From Colwellia sp. M166 (GTDB lineage Bacteria; Pseudomonadota; Gammaproteobacteria; Enterobacterales; Alteromonadaceae), in contig NZ_CP040755.1 of assembly GCF_024585285.1 (NCBI RefSeq), positions 3,100,001-3,164,000 of the forward strand: a stretch of DNA of 64,000 nt, in the 5' to 3' direction. Under the pieces are notes generated by a model. That model searched no databases and was not told the DNA's origin. It saw nothing but the letters and a program-made list of their open reading frames with translations. This document shows positions 1-10,205 of the stretch, in pieces (within the stretch, counting starts at the first letter, position 1; the number at the start of each line of letters is the position of its first letter). The position numbers and the translations under genes are program-made.

Positions 1-23
1 ATGAAATTGCAAACGCAGGTTTT

Positions 24-128
24 ATACCAAACGGATTAATTTGATCAGTTAATTAATCCGCTTGTTATAAGATAACAAGCGGATTGAGTTTACAATAGGG
101 CAGGTTAATCAAATCAAGGCTTGGTATT
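24..128. repeat. MITE-like palindromic element with TACCAA/TTGGTA ends
   Basis: The ends are ATACCAAACGGATTAA at 24 and TTGGTAT at 121-127, so the two termini are inverted. The inside holds a perfect 14-bp hairpin: AATCCGCTTGTTAT at 55-68 pairs with 72-85 around a 3-nt loop. No coding frame is visible. Similar ends occur at 22551 and at 45872-46228. A TA dinucleotide at each boundary would fit an IS630/mariner-type target, which is inference. Confidence 0.55.
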
Positions 129-340
129 ATTGATGGAGCAAACATGCATCATGTTTTACTTTGTTAAAGATTTTCATGGCAAAGTTTTTTATTTAAAATT
201 GCGGGCTTGTGAAATATCCAGTTAAACAATATAGACGTTAATATTTTGCGCCAGATTTTCGGTGTAGGAAGGCTCTAGAGAGCTGTATCAGTTATTTACG
301 AAAAGTAATAATGATTTGCAAACTAGGAGTTTAGCGAAGG

Positions 341-373
341 ACAAAACAAAAAAGCCTCATCGTTCACGAGGCT
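341..373 (-). terminator. Rho-independent terminator of the cheX-like gene
   Basis: On the minus strand AGCCTC/GAGGCT arms (353-358 and 368-373) form a stem followed by a T-rich run (the A-rich 341-352 of the plus strand). It lies 24 bp beyond the stop codon of the CheX-type gene. Confidence 0.85.
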
Positions 374-396
374 GTTTATATTTTTATTAGCTTGAT

Positions 397-861
397 TTAT
401 TTATCAAAACTAAATTCAATAAATGCTCTGCCGTGCTTAGAAGAAAGCGGAATAATGACAATAGGTCCATCGGCTTTATGGGTAATGGTATGATTTTTAC
501 CTGAAACAACCATAGGAGTAGCCATATCAAATTCAATCCCTTTTTCACTCAACATACGTTTTGCGCCGCCGGTTACCATATTGGTAATTTCACCAACTAA
601 ATCGGTGATCTCTTCGTTGACTTCATCAGGACCTTCGCCGACCATATTTTTCATTGTCGCTAAGGCAAGTTCACCTTCAAAAGTAATAGATAATGAACCT
701 TTAGTTTGCTCACTTACCATACCAATTAAGCCCGAAACGTCACCTTGAGCAATTTCATTTTTTTTCAAACGAGGTTTTTCAGGTGTTAGCTCCATTTGGG
801 CCATGGTTGACATAACATTAAGCATTGAGGACAAAAACGGATTTATAAACTCTACATTCAT
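397..861 (-). CDS. cheX: CheX-family chemotaxis phosphatase-like protein
   Basis: This 154-residue protein belongs to the CheC/CheX family, cytoplasmic proteins that dephosphorylate phospho-CheY. The family's E-x-x-N active-site helix is visible in EITNMVTGGAK, preceded by DLVGEI. An upstream TTG at 873 would add MENF, but the ATG at 861 gives the usual MNVEFINPF start and has a GGA about 8 nt upstream. It is a monocistronic gene with its own terminator. Whether it acts on CheY or on another response regulator cannot be told from sequence. Confidence 0.85.
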   Translation of the reverse strand: MNVEFINPFLSSMLNVMSTMAQMELTPEKPRLKKNEIAQGDVSGLIGMVSEQTKGSLSITFEGELALATMKNMVGEGPDEVNEEITDLVGEITNMVTGGAKRMLSEKGIEFDMATPMVVSGKNHTITHKADGPIVIIPLSSKHGRAFIEFSFDK

Positions 862-939
862 GAAGTTTTCCAAAGCCTTTGGTGTAATCTAGTCATTAGA
901 TTTTGCACGCATATGGGCAAAATGTAAATCTAACGATTA

Positions 940-1440
940 TTAATTGTTAATTTCAATATCATTAATAGTAACTGATCTTTTGAAAGTAAGGCTACCTTTT
1001 ATCGTATTATCGTAAAAATTAACTGTATTTATTTGTTTTTCGTAATGTTCTATTAACAAACGGTTAGTTATTTTTAGTCCAACTAATGAATGTTTAAACT
1101 CAGCTTCTTGGTAAATAAAGATATTACCGCGGTTTATTTCAAGCCCTACCCAGTTTAATGGCACTGCTTTACCTTGATATTGTAGCTGAAAATTATCTTC
1201 AATATACTGACGAATAGTATTTTCGTAATCAGGGTGAGCCACCGAAAAATGAATGTTTTTCGTTTCAGCAATTACATTCTCAATATCGTGTGCAGTTATC
1301 TGATGAATAACTTCTATTGCCTGGGTGTTCTCATTTAACGCTAGATCAGTAATGCTAAAAAAGTAGCGGTGGGCAACCGCATCAGCGGTAAGCCCACACA
1401 ATAGCAAAACAAAAATGCGTTTAGCTATGCTTAACAACAT
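940..1440 (-). CDS. DUF6702 family exported protein
   Basis: The 166-residue product has an N-terminal signal peptide (hydrophobic residues 8-22, likely cut after AVA, residue 23) followed by HRYFFSITDLALN, the usual beginning of the DUF6702 domain, and a beta-rich body. The function of this family is unknown. Its start codon overlaps the stop of the upstream M1 peptidase gene (TAATG), so the two are very probably translationally coupled and may work together in the periplasm. Confidence 0.75.
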   Translation of the reverse strand: MLLSIAKRIFVLLLCGLTADAVAHRYFFSITDLALNENTQAIEVIHQITAHDIENVIAETKNIHFSVAHPDYENTIRQYIEDNFQLQYQGKAVPLNWVGLEINRGNIFIYQEAEFKHSLVGLKITNRLLIEHYEKQINTVNFYDNTIKGSLTFKRSVTINDIEINN

Positions 1441-3797
1441 TATGGCTGTTTAACCTCAACGGTTGTTTTTTTGTCTTCGTCATCAAGGCTTTTTAATTCA
1501 ACGTTATAATCACGCATCATGTCGTCCTTTTTACGTTTGTATAACTCAAAGCGAGATTTAATTGGGCGTGCAGGCCAGTAGTTGTTATTAACATCTACAT
1601 CAGCTGTTTCCCAGTTAGGATCAATAGCGATAGCGGTGAGCTCTTTATCACGAATGAGTAGTTTTGATACTTTTTTGCTGTTACGGCGCCAGATTTCAGC
1701 CGGTAAAGTAACCCGCTCTACGGTGTTGTCAGCAAAGGTTAAATCCAAAATAATTGGCATAACTAAGCCACCTTTGTTTTCGAAATCAACGATGTAGAAG
1801 TTACGTTCGTCAAGCAGTAAATCTTTTTGCCATTGCTCGAGCTTTTTGTTGCTGGCATTGTATTTATTACGTGCTGCGTTGGTGGCGGTAAACTTGTCAT
1901 GCGTATTATAAAAGTCTAATAATTCAGGCTTATCTTGAGTACGAACCCATTGACCACTATTGTGAATTTTGCTGATAAATTCAGGTTTTTCGTTATCTAA
2001 AGCACGTTCCCATGCAGCTTCCGTATCAGGATTTTGGCTGTTAGGGCGGTATAAATGAATATTACCTAGTGCAATATCAACATGATCTGTGCTGTAAAAC
2101 CAACCACGCCAGAACCAATCTAAATCGATACCTGAAGCATCTTCCATGGTACGGAAAAAGTCAGCAGGAGTTGGGCGTTTAAACTTCCAACGTTGCGCGT
2201 ATTCTTTAAAAGCAAAATCAAATAATTCACGACCCATAATGGTCTCACGTAAAATATTTAATGCGGTTGCCGGTTTTCCGTAAGCATTGTTACCAAATTG
2301 CAGAATTGACTCTGAGTTAGTCATGATCGGTACTTGGTTATTACTTTTCATGTAGCTAGTAATGTTTGCGGCATCGCCACGACGAGAAGGATAACCTTCT
2401 TCCCATGCCTGCTCAGCAACAAATTGTAGGAAAGTATTTAAACCTTCGTCCATCCAAGTCCACTGACGCTCATCAGAGTTAACGATCATTGGGAAATAGT
2501 TATGGCCTACTTCATGAATAATAACGCCAACTAAGCCATATTTTGTTGCACGAGAATAGGTTTTTTCACCGGTTTTTTTATCTAATGTTGGGCGTGGACC
2601 ATTAAATGTGATCATTGGGTATTCCATGCCACCAACTGGGCCATTTACCGAAATTGAAACTGGGTATGGGTAATCAAAGGTGTATTTATTGTATTGCTCC
2701 ATGGTGTGAATAATTGACTCAGTTGAGTATTTTTCCCACAAGGGATTACCTTCATTAGGGTAATAAGACATGGCCATTGTTTCGGTTTTACCACCTTTAT
2801 AACCTTGGGCATCCCAAATAAACTTGCGACTGGATGCAAAAGCAAAGTCACGAACGTTTTTTGCTTCAAATTCCCAGGTTTTAGTTTTGCTTGAGCGAGA
2901 TTTTTCGTTTTCTAACGCTTCTTCAGGAGTAATAACAAGTACTGGCTTATTTGCTTTTTTAGCTTTCGCTAAACGATTACGTTGTGTTTTTGATAACACT
3001 TGTTTTGGATTTTGTAAAACACCGGTGGCTGCAACAACATGATCAGCAGGAACAGTAATGCTAACGTCGTAATCACCGAACTCTAGAGTGAATTCGCCGC
3101 TACCGATAAACTGCTTATTCTGCCAACCCATCACGTCATAGTAAGCGGCCGCGCGTGGAAACCAGCTAGCAACTTCGTAAAGGTAGTTATCGTCTTCTTT
3201 AAAGTATTCATATCCTGAACGGCCGCCTAATACTTTTTGCTCATGTAATTGGTAATTCCAATTGATATTAAGCTCAACACTGTCACCTGATTTAAGTGAC
3301 TTTGGCAGATCAATACGCATCATAGTGCCATTAATCACATAAGGTAAATCTTTACCATTTGAACCTGCCACCTGAGTAATATTGTAGCCGCCGTTGAAGG
3401 CCTCTGTTTCAATGGCATTACGTAAACCACTGTAAGTCACTTTTTTATCAGGTGCTGAGCGAGTGGTTTTTGCACCAGCGTTTTCGGCTAATTTATTTTG
3501 ATCTAATTGCAGCCATAAATAACGTAAGGTATCAGGTGAATTATTGGTGTAATCAATAGTCTCACTGCCTGACAAGGTTTGCTTTTCGTCATTAAGGGTA
3601 ATGTTAATTTTATAATCTACATCTTGCTGCCAATATTGATGGCCAGGTGCACCAGATGCTGTGCGGTAAGTGTTTGGTGTTGGTAAATTTTCTTCCAATT
3701 GACGAAATTTATCGTCACTAATACTGTTTTTTGCTAAGGCTTGGCTACTGGCCACGACACATAGACAAAGTAAGGCTGACTTAATTGAATATTTCAT
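1440..3797 (-). CDS. M1 family metallopeptidase, exported
   Basis: A 785-residue zinc aminopeptidase-like protein. A signal peptide covers residues 1-22 (cut after ALA). The zinc site is complete: HEVGH at 428-432 and the third ligand Glu451 in WMDEGLNTF. The exopeptidase loop reads GGMEYP (389-394), in the position of the family GAMEN motif. It should cleave N-terminal residues or peptides in the periplasm or outside. It is first in a two-gene unit with the DUF6702 gene. It resembles the large M1 proteins of marine gammaproteobacteria rather than PepN. Confidence 0.9.
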   Translation of the reverse strand: MKYSIKSALLCLCVVASSQALAKNSISDDKFRQLEENLPTPNTYRTASGAPGHQYWQQDVDYKINITLNDEKQTLSGSETIDYTNNSPDTLRYLWLQLDQNKLAENAGAKTTRSAPDKKVTYSGLRNAIETEAFNGGYNITQVAGSNGKDLPYVINGTMMRIDLPKSLKSGDSVELNINWNYQLHEQKVLGGRSGYEYFKEDDNYLYEVASWFPRAAAYYDVMGWQNKQFIGSGEFTLEFGDYDVSITVPADHVVAATGVLQNPKQVLSKTQRNRLAKAKKANKPVLVITPEEALENEKSRSSKTKTWEFEAKNVRDFAFASSRKFIWDAQGYKGGKTETMAMSYYPNEGNPLWEKYSTESIIHTMEQYNKYTFDYPYPVSISVNGPVGGMEYPMITFNGPRPTLDKKTGEKTYSRATKYGLVGVIIHEVGHNYFPMIVNSDERQWTWMDEGLNTFLQFVAEQAWEEGYPSRRGDAANITSYMKSNNQVPIMTNSESILQFGNNAYGKPATALNILRETIMGRELFDFAFKEYAQRWKFKRPTPADFFRTMEDASGIDLDWFWRGWFYSTDHVDIALGNIHLYRPNSQNPDTEAAWERALDNEKPEFISKIHNSGQWVRTQDKPELLDFYNTHDKFTATNAARNKYNASNKKLEQWQKDLLLDERNFYIVDFENKGGLVMPIILDLTFADNTVERVTLPAEIWRRNSKKVSKLLIRDKELTAIAIDPNWETADVDVNNNYWPARPIKSRFELYKRKKDDMMRDYNVELKSLDDEDKKTTVEVKQP

Positions 3798-4051
3798 GAT
3801 TTCCCTGATGAATTAAAAACCTAATGAATTTGATAAAAAACGCCCCCTTATAACATTTTTTAACTTATGAGCGAGTAATATGCGGTGAAATATGCGACAG
3901 GTCGCATAAAAAATAGGTTAAATAGTGATTATCGAATATTTATCTGTAAAATCAGAAAGGGTTTTATCGCTTCTGTTGAGTTGGCAATAGAAAAAAGCTT
4001 ATTTACCGTAACTTTTAAGTCTGTAGCGGTGGCGAATCAAGGCCATCAACT

Positions 4052-4543
4052 TTATTGCATAAAGTCTTCTAGAAACCACGCAGCGAGCTCATGTCTGCCT
4101 TCAATATTGGCTTTGCTATATATGGTAGACGCTTGTTGTCGAACGGTTTTTTCTTTGGTGTTTCTGACGGCACTGATTTCTTTAAAGCTTAAACCTTTCA
4201 GTAATAACATCGCTACTTCTTGCTCACTTGGGGTAAGCGACCATTGTAAAAATTGTTTACGAATAACAGCACTGTACTCATGGCGAGCATTTTTCATTTC
4301 ATCAGAGATATTTCTAAATTTGTCATTAGATATTGATAATGCTTGTTTTAGTCTTATGATATCAGCTGTTCTATTACGTATATCTTTGATGAGAAAAAGT
4401 GCACCAATAGCTGATACGAGCACAATGAGACTTTCAGAAAAAATATGCCAGCTAGGCACACCTAAAGAAATATCGGTAAGTACGTCAAAAAAATTTAAAA
4501 ACATAATAATAAGCAGTATGATTATTATTAACTTATCTCTCAT
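4052..4543 (-). CDS. Membrane-anchored LuxR-type HTH regulator
   Basis: The 163-residue protein has two predicted transmembrane helices (about residues 4-21 and 36-54), a short helical linker, then a GerE/LuxR HTH domain at about 103-160 (LTPSEQEVAMLLLKGLSFKEIS and a recognition helix with KEKTVRQQ). No receiver or ligand-binding domain is present. Such an architecture suggests a regulator that reads a membrane signal or needs release. It stands alone between the M1 peptidase and the divergent cytochrome b gene; its targets are unknown. Confidence 0.8.
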   Translation of the reverse strand: MRDKLIIIILLIIMFLNFFDVLTDISLGVPSWHIFSESLIVLVSAIGALFLIKDIRNRTADIIRLKQALSISNDKFRNISDEMKNARHEYSAVIRKQFLQWSLTPSEQEVAMLLLKGLSFKEISAVRNTKEKTVRQQASTIYSKANIEGRHELAAWFLEDFMQ

Positions 4544-4870
4544 AAAGTCCTCATTTATTAGTGGTATATGCTTGTAATAGACATATGTACCATTAAGAGT
4601 ATGAAAAAAGTCATTAACACTGACTTATGTCCAATGTTGGTGCATGTCAATATACGTTACTTTACGCCCCAATAGTTGTTCTAACGCAAGTATCTAGAAT
4701 AAATACTGTTGATAATATAGCTATGACTTAATTTTTATCAGGCTAAAGTTATGGCGTTGCTACCTATAGCTTATTTAGTTTCAGGTTATTAGGTTGTTCA
4801 ACGACTCATCAGGAAAATTAAGCAGCTAACTATAATTTTTAGTCAGTCCCTAGATAAAAGAGAGGTAAAT

Positions 4871-5584
4871 ATGAGTATTAAACGTGAACAAGTTTTTGTT
4901 TGGAGCCGTAATATTAGGCTATTTCATTGGGTAAATGTCATCGCAATAACCCTACTTGTTTGTATCGGATTAGTTATTCTCAACGGCAAGCTTTTTGGTG
5001 TTAGCACTGATGGTAAAGTACTCTTGAAAACAATACACGTTATTGTCGGCTACGTTTTTGCTATTAATTTACTGTTTAGGTTGTTGCTCGGTTTTATTGG
5101 GAAAGCTCATGAACGATGGAATAAAATTTTACCGTTTAACAAAGGTTTTTCTCAAGAGCTAGTTGAGTTTAAACAGCATAAAAATCCAGCTTACAAAGGG
5201 CATAATCCGGCAGGAAAATTAATGGTACTTGCCTTGTTCTTGCTTATGTCTACCCAATTAATTTCAGGTTTAGTGATTGCAGGAACTGATATATATTATC
5301 CACCATTTGGTCATTACTTTGCTGAAAGCATTGCGATCGATAAGGATAATGTTGCAGAAATTAAGCCTTATTCAAAAGAGAATGTTGATGAAGTGGCTTA
5401 TAAAAATATGCGAGAAATAAGATCACCCTTTATCACTGCCCATGTTTATGCTTTTTACAGCTTACTATTTTTAATTCCTTTACATATTTTCGGTGTCATT
5501 ATCGCTGAGCGCAGAGAAAAAACCGCTTTAGTTTCCGCTATGATCACCGGCTATAAGTATTTGCCAAAAAATAAGTCGAAATAA
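4871..5584 (+). CDS. Cytochrome b561-type membrane protein
   Basis: A 237-residue member of the b-type cytochrome family related to the Ni,Fe-hydrogenase cytochrome b subunit. Four hydrophobic segments carry histidines suited to ligate two b haems: His19 (RLFHWVN), His56, His191 and His205. It would move electrons between quinone and a periplasmic partner. The partner gene is not adjacent, which is common for this family. An AGAGAGG ribosome-binding site precedes the ATG. It is divergent from the LuxR-type regulator. Confidence 0.85.
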   Translation: MSIKREQVFVWSRNIRLFHWVNVIAITLLVCIGLVILNGKLFGVSTDGKVLLKTIHVIVGYVFAINLLFRLLLGFIGKAHERWNKILPFNKGFSQELVEFKQHKNPAYKGHNPAGKLMVLALFLLMSTQLISGLVIAGTDIYYPPFGHYFAESIAIDKDNVAEIKPYSKENVDEVAYKNMREIRSPFITAHVYAFYSLLFLIPLHIFGVIIAERREKTALVSAMITGYKYLPKNKSK

Positions 5585-6276
5585 AATGCGGATAACTTTT
5601 TATTGAAGCTCGTATTTTAATGATGCGCTGTGAGGATTTTTTACCACAAAAGTTGCGGCTTTAATTTATTAGCTCAGAGTCATTGAGGGCATACTATAAA
5701 TAACATCATCAGCTCTAAATTGTATACGATGTATTTGATTTAAATAATTAAAGCGGCGGCTATTTTTTGCTCTATAGCTTGTTGCAATTTTACAGTTTCA
5801 ATATTATAAAAAACAGCGTCAAAATAAAACTGTGCATGAGCTGTCAATTTCGAAAAGTAATGGTGCAGTAAAGTGAAATGATAAACACACCGATGTGAAA
5901 AGCCTGATGAGGAGAATATCGAGTATTGTTTGTATAGCAAGCAAAATTTGATGATGGCAGAGCAAAGTTATAATGCCATATTGAACTTAATAGCACTGAT
6001 TTAGCTAGAAAATAAATACAGTGTTTAAACTGCTTTTCAACGTAATGTAGCACTTACGATCTAGGTTTTAATCTGTAAATTTAATTCCGCTACTTAATTA
6101 CCCACTATAGCTGTCTAGTTACTTTACACTTCACTTATTTTTAAATGACAAAGTAAGTGAAATGTTATGCTTTATAATAACTTGCAATTCTGGTCTGACC
6201 TTTGCAATAGGTATATTGATCTTAAATAAAATTTAATAGAGGCGTCTTTATATGAAGTTCAATCGCTTATTAGTTA
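5585..6276. other. Intergenic, AT-rich, no supported gene
   Basis: About 690 bp. Two overlapping minus-strand frames at 5740-6053 lack recognisable domains, good start sites and plausible composition, so they are not called; they could be remains of a decayed gene. No terminator with a clear T-run was seen after the cytochrome gene. Confidence 0.5.
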
Positions 6277-6500
6277 ACCTGAGCTCGGGATAAGCTAAGT
6301 TCGTCAATGCTACGATTTATGCGGATGTCTGCGTTAAATTTGCAACTAATAGCTCGCTATTAGGTACACAAATCAGCCTTGATTCACGCTTATAACATTG
6401 ATAATAAACTATCCGCCAACTTTTAATAAAATTGACTAAAGTGATTGTAAATATTGCACTATATTAATTTTTTCGCACATCCGTTACCCCGCATTCAGGT
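6277..6500 (+). repeat. 224-bp MITE with IS982-type ends (copy 1)
   Basis: The left end ACCTGAGCTCGGGATAAG differs at one of 18 positions from the right terminal repeat of the IS982 element at 10206-11204. The right end (minus strand ACCTGAATGCGGGGTAA) is its imperfect inverse. Flanking hexamers are TAGTTA (6271-6276) and TACTTA (6501-6506), an imperfect target duplication. The inside carries the palindrome CTAATAGCTCGCTATTAG near 6346. It has no coding capacity. A homologous copy in opposite orientation is at 41380-41605. It ends 3 bp beyond the DUF6436 stop codon. Confidence 0.75.
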
Positions 6501-6503
6501 TAC

Positions 6504-7037
6504 TTAAATATTACAATAACAGCCTTTAACATCACTAATGACCAGATCAGAGTTAAAACCTTGCGCGTAATTCTGTAATACAGTTTCAACATAGCCGTTT
6601 GATGCTGAACAGGCTAATCCGGCTGAGTAAGGACCAAAATATAAAAGCTCTTCTTTACCACCAGTAATTAATATTGCCGGTGTTGATGGAATAATCGTTA
6701 ATAAATCAGTCGGTAGATTAATGTTAATCACGTAAAAACCATCTGATTTTGCTTGCTCATTAATGGCACGTTTATGCTCATCACTATATTGGGTACACGA
6801 ACACTCATCACTTGTGAAGTGAATAATCGCATGATTGAGGTTAACATTTTTAAGTGCTGAAATTGCTCTAACTTGTTTAATCACAGTGCTACTGTCTTGA
6901 CCTGATAACTTCATATTAGGATCAAACGACATTAAGCGACCGGCAATAAAATAGTTTGCTGCCGCCAATGTTAAAACAAGCCAGAGCACAAACACGGTAT
7001 AATGATACCGTGTTACCGTTTTATTTGAAGCTGGCAA
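6504..7037 (-). CDS. DUF6436 family membrane-anchored protein
   Basis: The 177-residue product has one N-terminal transmembrane helix (about 12-32) and a soluble domain of thioredoxin-like pattern with two cysteine pairs, ECSCTQ and a C-terminal GCYCN. The assignment to DUF6436 is by family resemblance; no function is established, though the cysteine pairs suggest a thiol or metal role. The start overlaps the last 17 bp of the chemoreceptor gene, so the two are probably co-translated. A miniature element ends just past its stop. Confidence 0.65.
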   Translation of the reverse strand: MPASNKTVTRYHYTVFVLWLVLTLAAANYFIAGRLMSFDPNMKLSGQDSSTVIKQVRAISALKNVNLNHAIIHFTSDECSCTQYSDEHKRAINEQAKSDGFYVININLPTDLLTIIPSTPAILITGGKEELLYFGPYSAGLACSASNGYVETVLQNYAQGFNSDLVISDVKGCYCNI

Positions 7038-8487
7038 TGCTGGTCTCTAATGAGGTGATTGCGGCGGATATTTTATTAACTTCTTCAGCTAACATTTCAA
7101 CTTTTTGCGCATCATCTTGCCCTAATAAACTCATTTTTTCAGTGCTTTGAGCTATTTCATTTGTTGTTGTTGACTGCTCTTCTACTGCGGCGGCTACTGA
7201 GTGTGCTATATCACTAGATGATGAAACCAGTTGTGCTGAGTTAAGTACCTCTATACTTGCTTTTTCTGCCACTGAAATAACCAACTCTACAGCATCAAGA
7301 CATTCCGCCATCAATTGTGTCGATGATTTAGAGTAACCAATAAGTTGAGTAAGCGTCGTGGCGATTTTATCTGTACTTTCCTTTGTTCTATTAGCCAATG
7401 CTCTGACTTCATCGGCAACGACAGCAAAACCGCGCCCTTGCTCTCCAGCTCTAGCAGCTTCAATTGCTGCGTTTAAGGCTAATAAATTCGTCTGATCAGC
7501 GATACTTGTTATTTCTGATAAGACACTGGTAATAACATCACTAGAACTAGCTAAAGCCGTTATTTCATCACTTGTTTTTGTTAGCGTCCCCGTAAGCTCA
7601 CTATTTTTAACATTGATTTCTTCAATGTATTGGTTAGCTGTTTGCGTAGATGAACTCGCTGCTTGCATTTGAGCATTAAGTTTAGTGGTGTCTTGTGCTA
7701 TTGAGGTAACAGTGACCGCCATTTCTTCAACTGATGATACTATTATTTCAGTCTCTTGCTGCCGATTATTCGCTGATGTTTCAAGCTCAGACTTGACTGA
7801 CATTAAATTATTTCGGTTTATACTCACTTCATTGGTTTGTATTTTAACACCAGCAACTACGTTATCAAAAATGGCTAAAAGCCGATTAAATTCTTCTAAT
7901 ACCACATTGCTACGTGCATCAGTTCTAACTTTTAAGTCGAGTGACTTTTCATTTTCGATTATGGTATGCGTCACTTGCGCAAGCTCTTTACCTACCCGAC
8001 TATCGTCATATAAAGTTTTAGCAATAAAACCGGCAATAATAGCTTCAGCAATGGCGTAAGCAGCATGTAATACTACCGTTGAAAATAACAAACGGTCTTC
8101 ATCAAAAATATAAACACCAACACCATCCACTTGCATAAAGTAAAAAGCAGTATGATGCAGAGCAACTAAAGTAATGGCAGAAATAAATAACTTCCAATCC
8201 TTGAAAATAATCAATATGGCCATGAGAATAAAAATTTCAAAATGAACTTCTATTAAGCCATTCATTTGATGGATATGCAGCGCTGCAAATATCATTGCCG
8301 ACAATGCTGATGCATGTTTGGTTAATGTCGCATTTGGAGCCGTATTCATCATCCATATCGGCACAACGAGTGCTGGTATACCAATAACCAAAGCTTCAGC
8401 GAATGTACCATAGAAAAATGCGATAGCAATTGACTCACAAAAGAGCAAGACCAGCACACTAGAAAATACTTTATTTATTTTATTCAT
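7021..8487 (-). CDS. Methyl-accepting chemotaxis protein
   Basis: A 488-residue chemoreceptor. The N-terminal 165 residues are a multi-helix membrane domain with conserved histidines ([13 protein letters not shown]) rather than a periplasmic ligand domain. The C-terminal half is the coiled-coil signalling domain, with the hairpin tip [20 protein letters not shown] typical of CheW/CheA contact. No clear HAMP domain is seen. The polytopic sensor suggests detection of a membrane-state or energy signal. It overlaps the downstream DUF6436 gene by 17 bp. Confidence 0.92.
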   Translation of the reverse strand: MNKINKVFSSVLVLLFCESIAIAFFYGTFAEALVIGIPALVVPIWMMNTAPNATLTKHASALSAMIFAALHIHQMNGLIEVHFEIFILMAILIIFKDWKLFISAITLVALHHTAFYFMQVDGVGVYIFDEDRLLFSTVVLHAAYAIAEAIIAGFIAKTLYDDSRVGKELAQVTHTIIENEKSLDLKVRTDARSNVVLEEFNRLLAIFDNVVAGVKIQTNEVSINRNNLMSVKSELETSANNRQQETEIIVSSVEEMAVTVTSIAQDTTKLNAQMQAASSSTQTANQYIEEINVKNSELTGTLTKTSDEITALASSSDVITSVLSEITSIADQTNLLALNAAIEAARAGEQGRGFAVVADEVRALANRTKESTDKIATTLTQLIGYSKSSTQLMAECLDAVELVISVAEKASIEVLNSAQLVSSSSDIAHSVAAAVEEQSTTTNEIAQSTEKMSLLGQDDAQKVEMLAEEVNKISAAITSLETSIASFK

Positions 8488-9219
8488 AATTTTTCACTAT
8501 TGCCCTTTATGTGCAATTTTTTCTTACTTATTTAATAGTAGACAATAATACTTACTCGGCTAAAGAAAAGATCAGCTACCAAGTATTAATAATTCTCATA
8601 GATAAAAATTATAGCTGCTAAATCTAACATTCTGTATTAATGCAAATCAGATGAAAGCTAACAGCCTGTTGTTTCTGTAGAACAATACTGAGTTTATTAC
8701 CTATAAGCACACCCTAGACAAAAATTTAAAACCATTAATTAACAATTACTTATAAAATAATTAATTAAACTAACGCGCCTCATACTTATCCCAAATCTTA
8801 TCCTGACGCAACATCATCAGGATAAGGCACTTGAGTTCTGTTTTTTGCATTATCAGAACTGGGCTAGCACGACAACCTAAAACAATAAGCTTCAACCGCA
8901 CACAGGGCAATCGTATGTTCGCCCCCGCTCGGGTACCTGATTTTGTTTAGGCTTAATGTACCAGCAAATTTTTTAACTATTTGACAAGCTGCGGTTTACC
9001 AATCCGGCGCACTCAACAAATGACTAACCATCAATGATAGTCCAACTAAGAATGCGGCTACAGCCGCAGTTTGTGAGTAATAATAGTGATAGTGATAGCT
9101 AAAATGTAGCAATGGCGTCGTATTTAACTCAACAACCCAAGCACGAAATTTCTTCCTGACTGCTTGGATTAAACTGCGATAATGAAATAAAGTAGTTGAA
9201 TAAAAATATTATACCAATT
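8488..9219. other. Intergenic with several perfect hairpins and a startless open frame
   Basis: Three perfect inverted repeats occur: CTTATCCTGA at 8797-8806 with 8817-8826, AGTTCTG at 8834-8840 with 8854-8860, and TGCGGCT at 9053-9059 with 9062-9068. On the minus strand a frame is open from 9208 to a stop at 8996 and would encode a basic stretch followed by a hydrophobic segment ending in SAPDW, but no ATG lies near its beginning. It may be gene debris. No T-run follows the hairpins. Confidence 0.4.
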
Positions 9220-10205
9220 CTACTGAGTTTGTTGTCTTCTAAAAACAAACAAAGCAAATAAAGCTAATGCCAAAATGGCTAAACTTGACGGTTCTGGCAC
9301 AGTAACATTCGATGTAACCGGGGCGTTGCTTGAGTTACTTGCCAATGGATTATCATTTATTTGTGCATTACCCTGCCAAGAATTTGCGATAACCTGTCCC
9401 CAAATAACACCATTTCCTGTCTTAATATCTGCTTTAGGCGCTAAGATTGAACCATATAACGCGGCATTAATATTCAAGGTTTCAGCTTCAAAAAAATTAA
9501 ATATGACATTGTCTGACATATTTTTAAGAGAATCATCAGAACCGCCAAAGTTTCCCGTACTGGTCGTAATATCGGTACCAGAAATATTAAGTATCACAGT
9601 ATCATTCTGGTCAATTTCTGATAGGAAGTAATTACTAAATAACATATCTGAAGCATCTAAGTTGAACACATGCAGATCGTTTGCTAAATCATTTTTCCCT
9701 GCGCCAAGCAAATGTTGACTAGACCATTTATCGGTAGCTACGCTGTTTGCATCTAATAAGCCAAGACTAGCCGACAATTCACGTAAAAGAGCAAACTCAG
9801 TATCAAAATTAATTGGAGCAATTGGAGCAATTGGAGCAACCGTAGCAAGACCAATGTTATTCACGCTGCCATTAGTGATAGTGCCAGATCCTGTAGGCGT
9901 ATAATTACCACCAACATAAACATCGCCGGCTATTCGTCCGCTAGTAAAGCTTAAATCACCACCAACAACTAAAGCAGGAAGTAGATTCGTGTCAGTATAT
10001 AACTGCTGTGAATTTTTGATGTTTATGCTGTAGTGGCTGATATCTACATTACCACCTGCTGCTAAGCGCCCTTCAACATCACTACCTGTTGCTGAAAAAT
10101 TTTGATGAATAAAGGCATTATAACCTGCTGCTGCACCAAGATTAATAATGCCCGCAAATGCCGAATAACTGAAACTAGAAAGCAGTAAAGTGGAGATAGT
10201 AACTA
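9220..10205 (-). pseudogene. PEP-CTERM choice-of-anchor A protein, 5' end cut off by IS982
   Basis: The frame stays open from the IS982 boundary at 10205 to the stop at 9220. It encodes the end of a signal peptide (LLLSSFSYSAFAG), then a choice-of-anchor A domain with the pattern EGRLAAGGNVDI and VVGGDLSF, and a PEP-CTERM tail: VPEPSS, a hydrophobic helix and RR near the end. PEP-CTERM proteins are cut by an exosortase and displayed outside. The initiation codon and promoter are missing, so only an internal GTG at 9864 could start a fragment. A 9-bp unit is repeated three times near 9816-9840 (IAPIAPIAP). Confidence 0.8.

Noticed and set aside
3885..4577. A 230-codon plus-strand frame
   Set aside because: It is antisense over nearly the whole LuxR-type gene, has serine/cysteine-rich composition without a domain and no good start; the minus-strand gene has a clear HTH.
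5740..6053. Two overlapping minus-strand frames of 66 and 69 codons
   Set aside because: No domain, no ribosome-binding site, and composition like non-coding DNA. A decayed gene remains possible.
8897..8910. GEMM-type c-di-GMP riboswitch
   Set aside because: CGCACACAGGGCAA recalls the conserved string, but the second half with GACGCAAAGCC and the pairing stems are missing, and no suitable gene follows.
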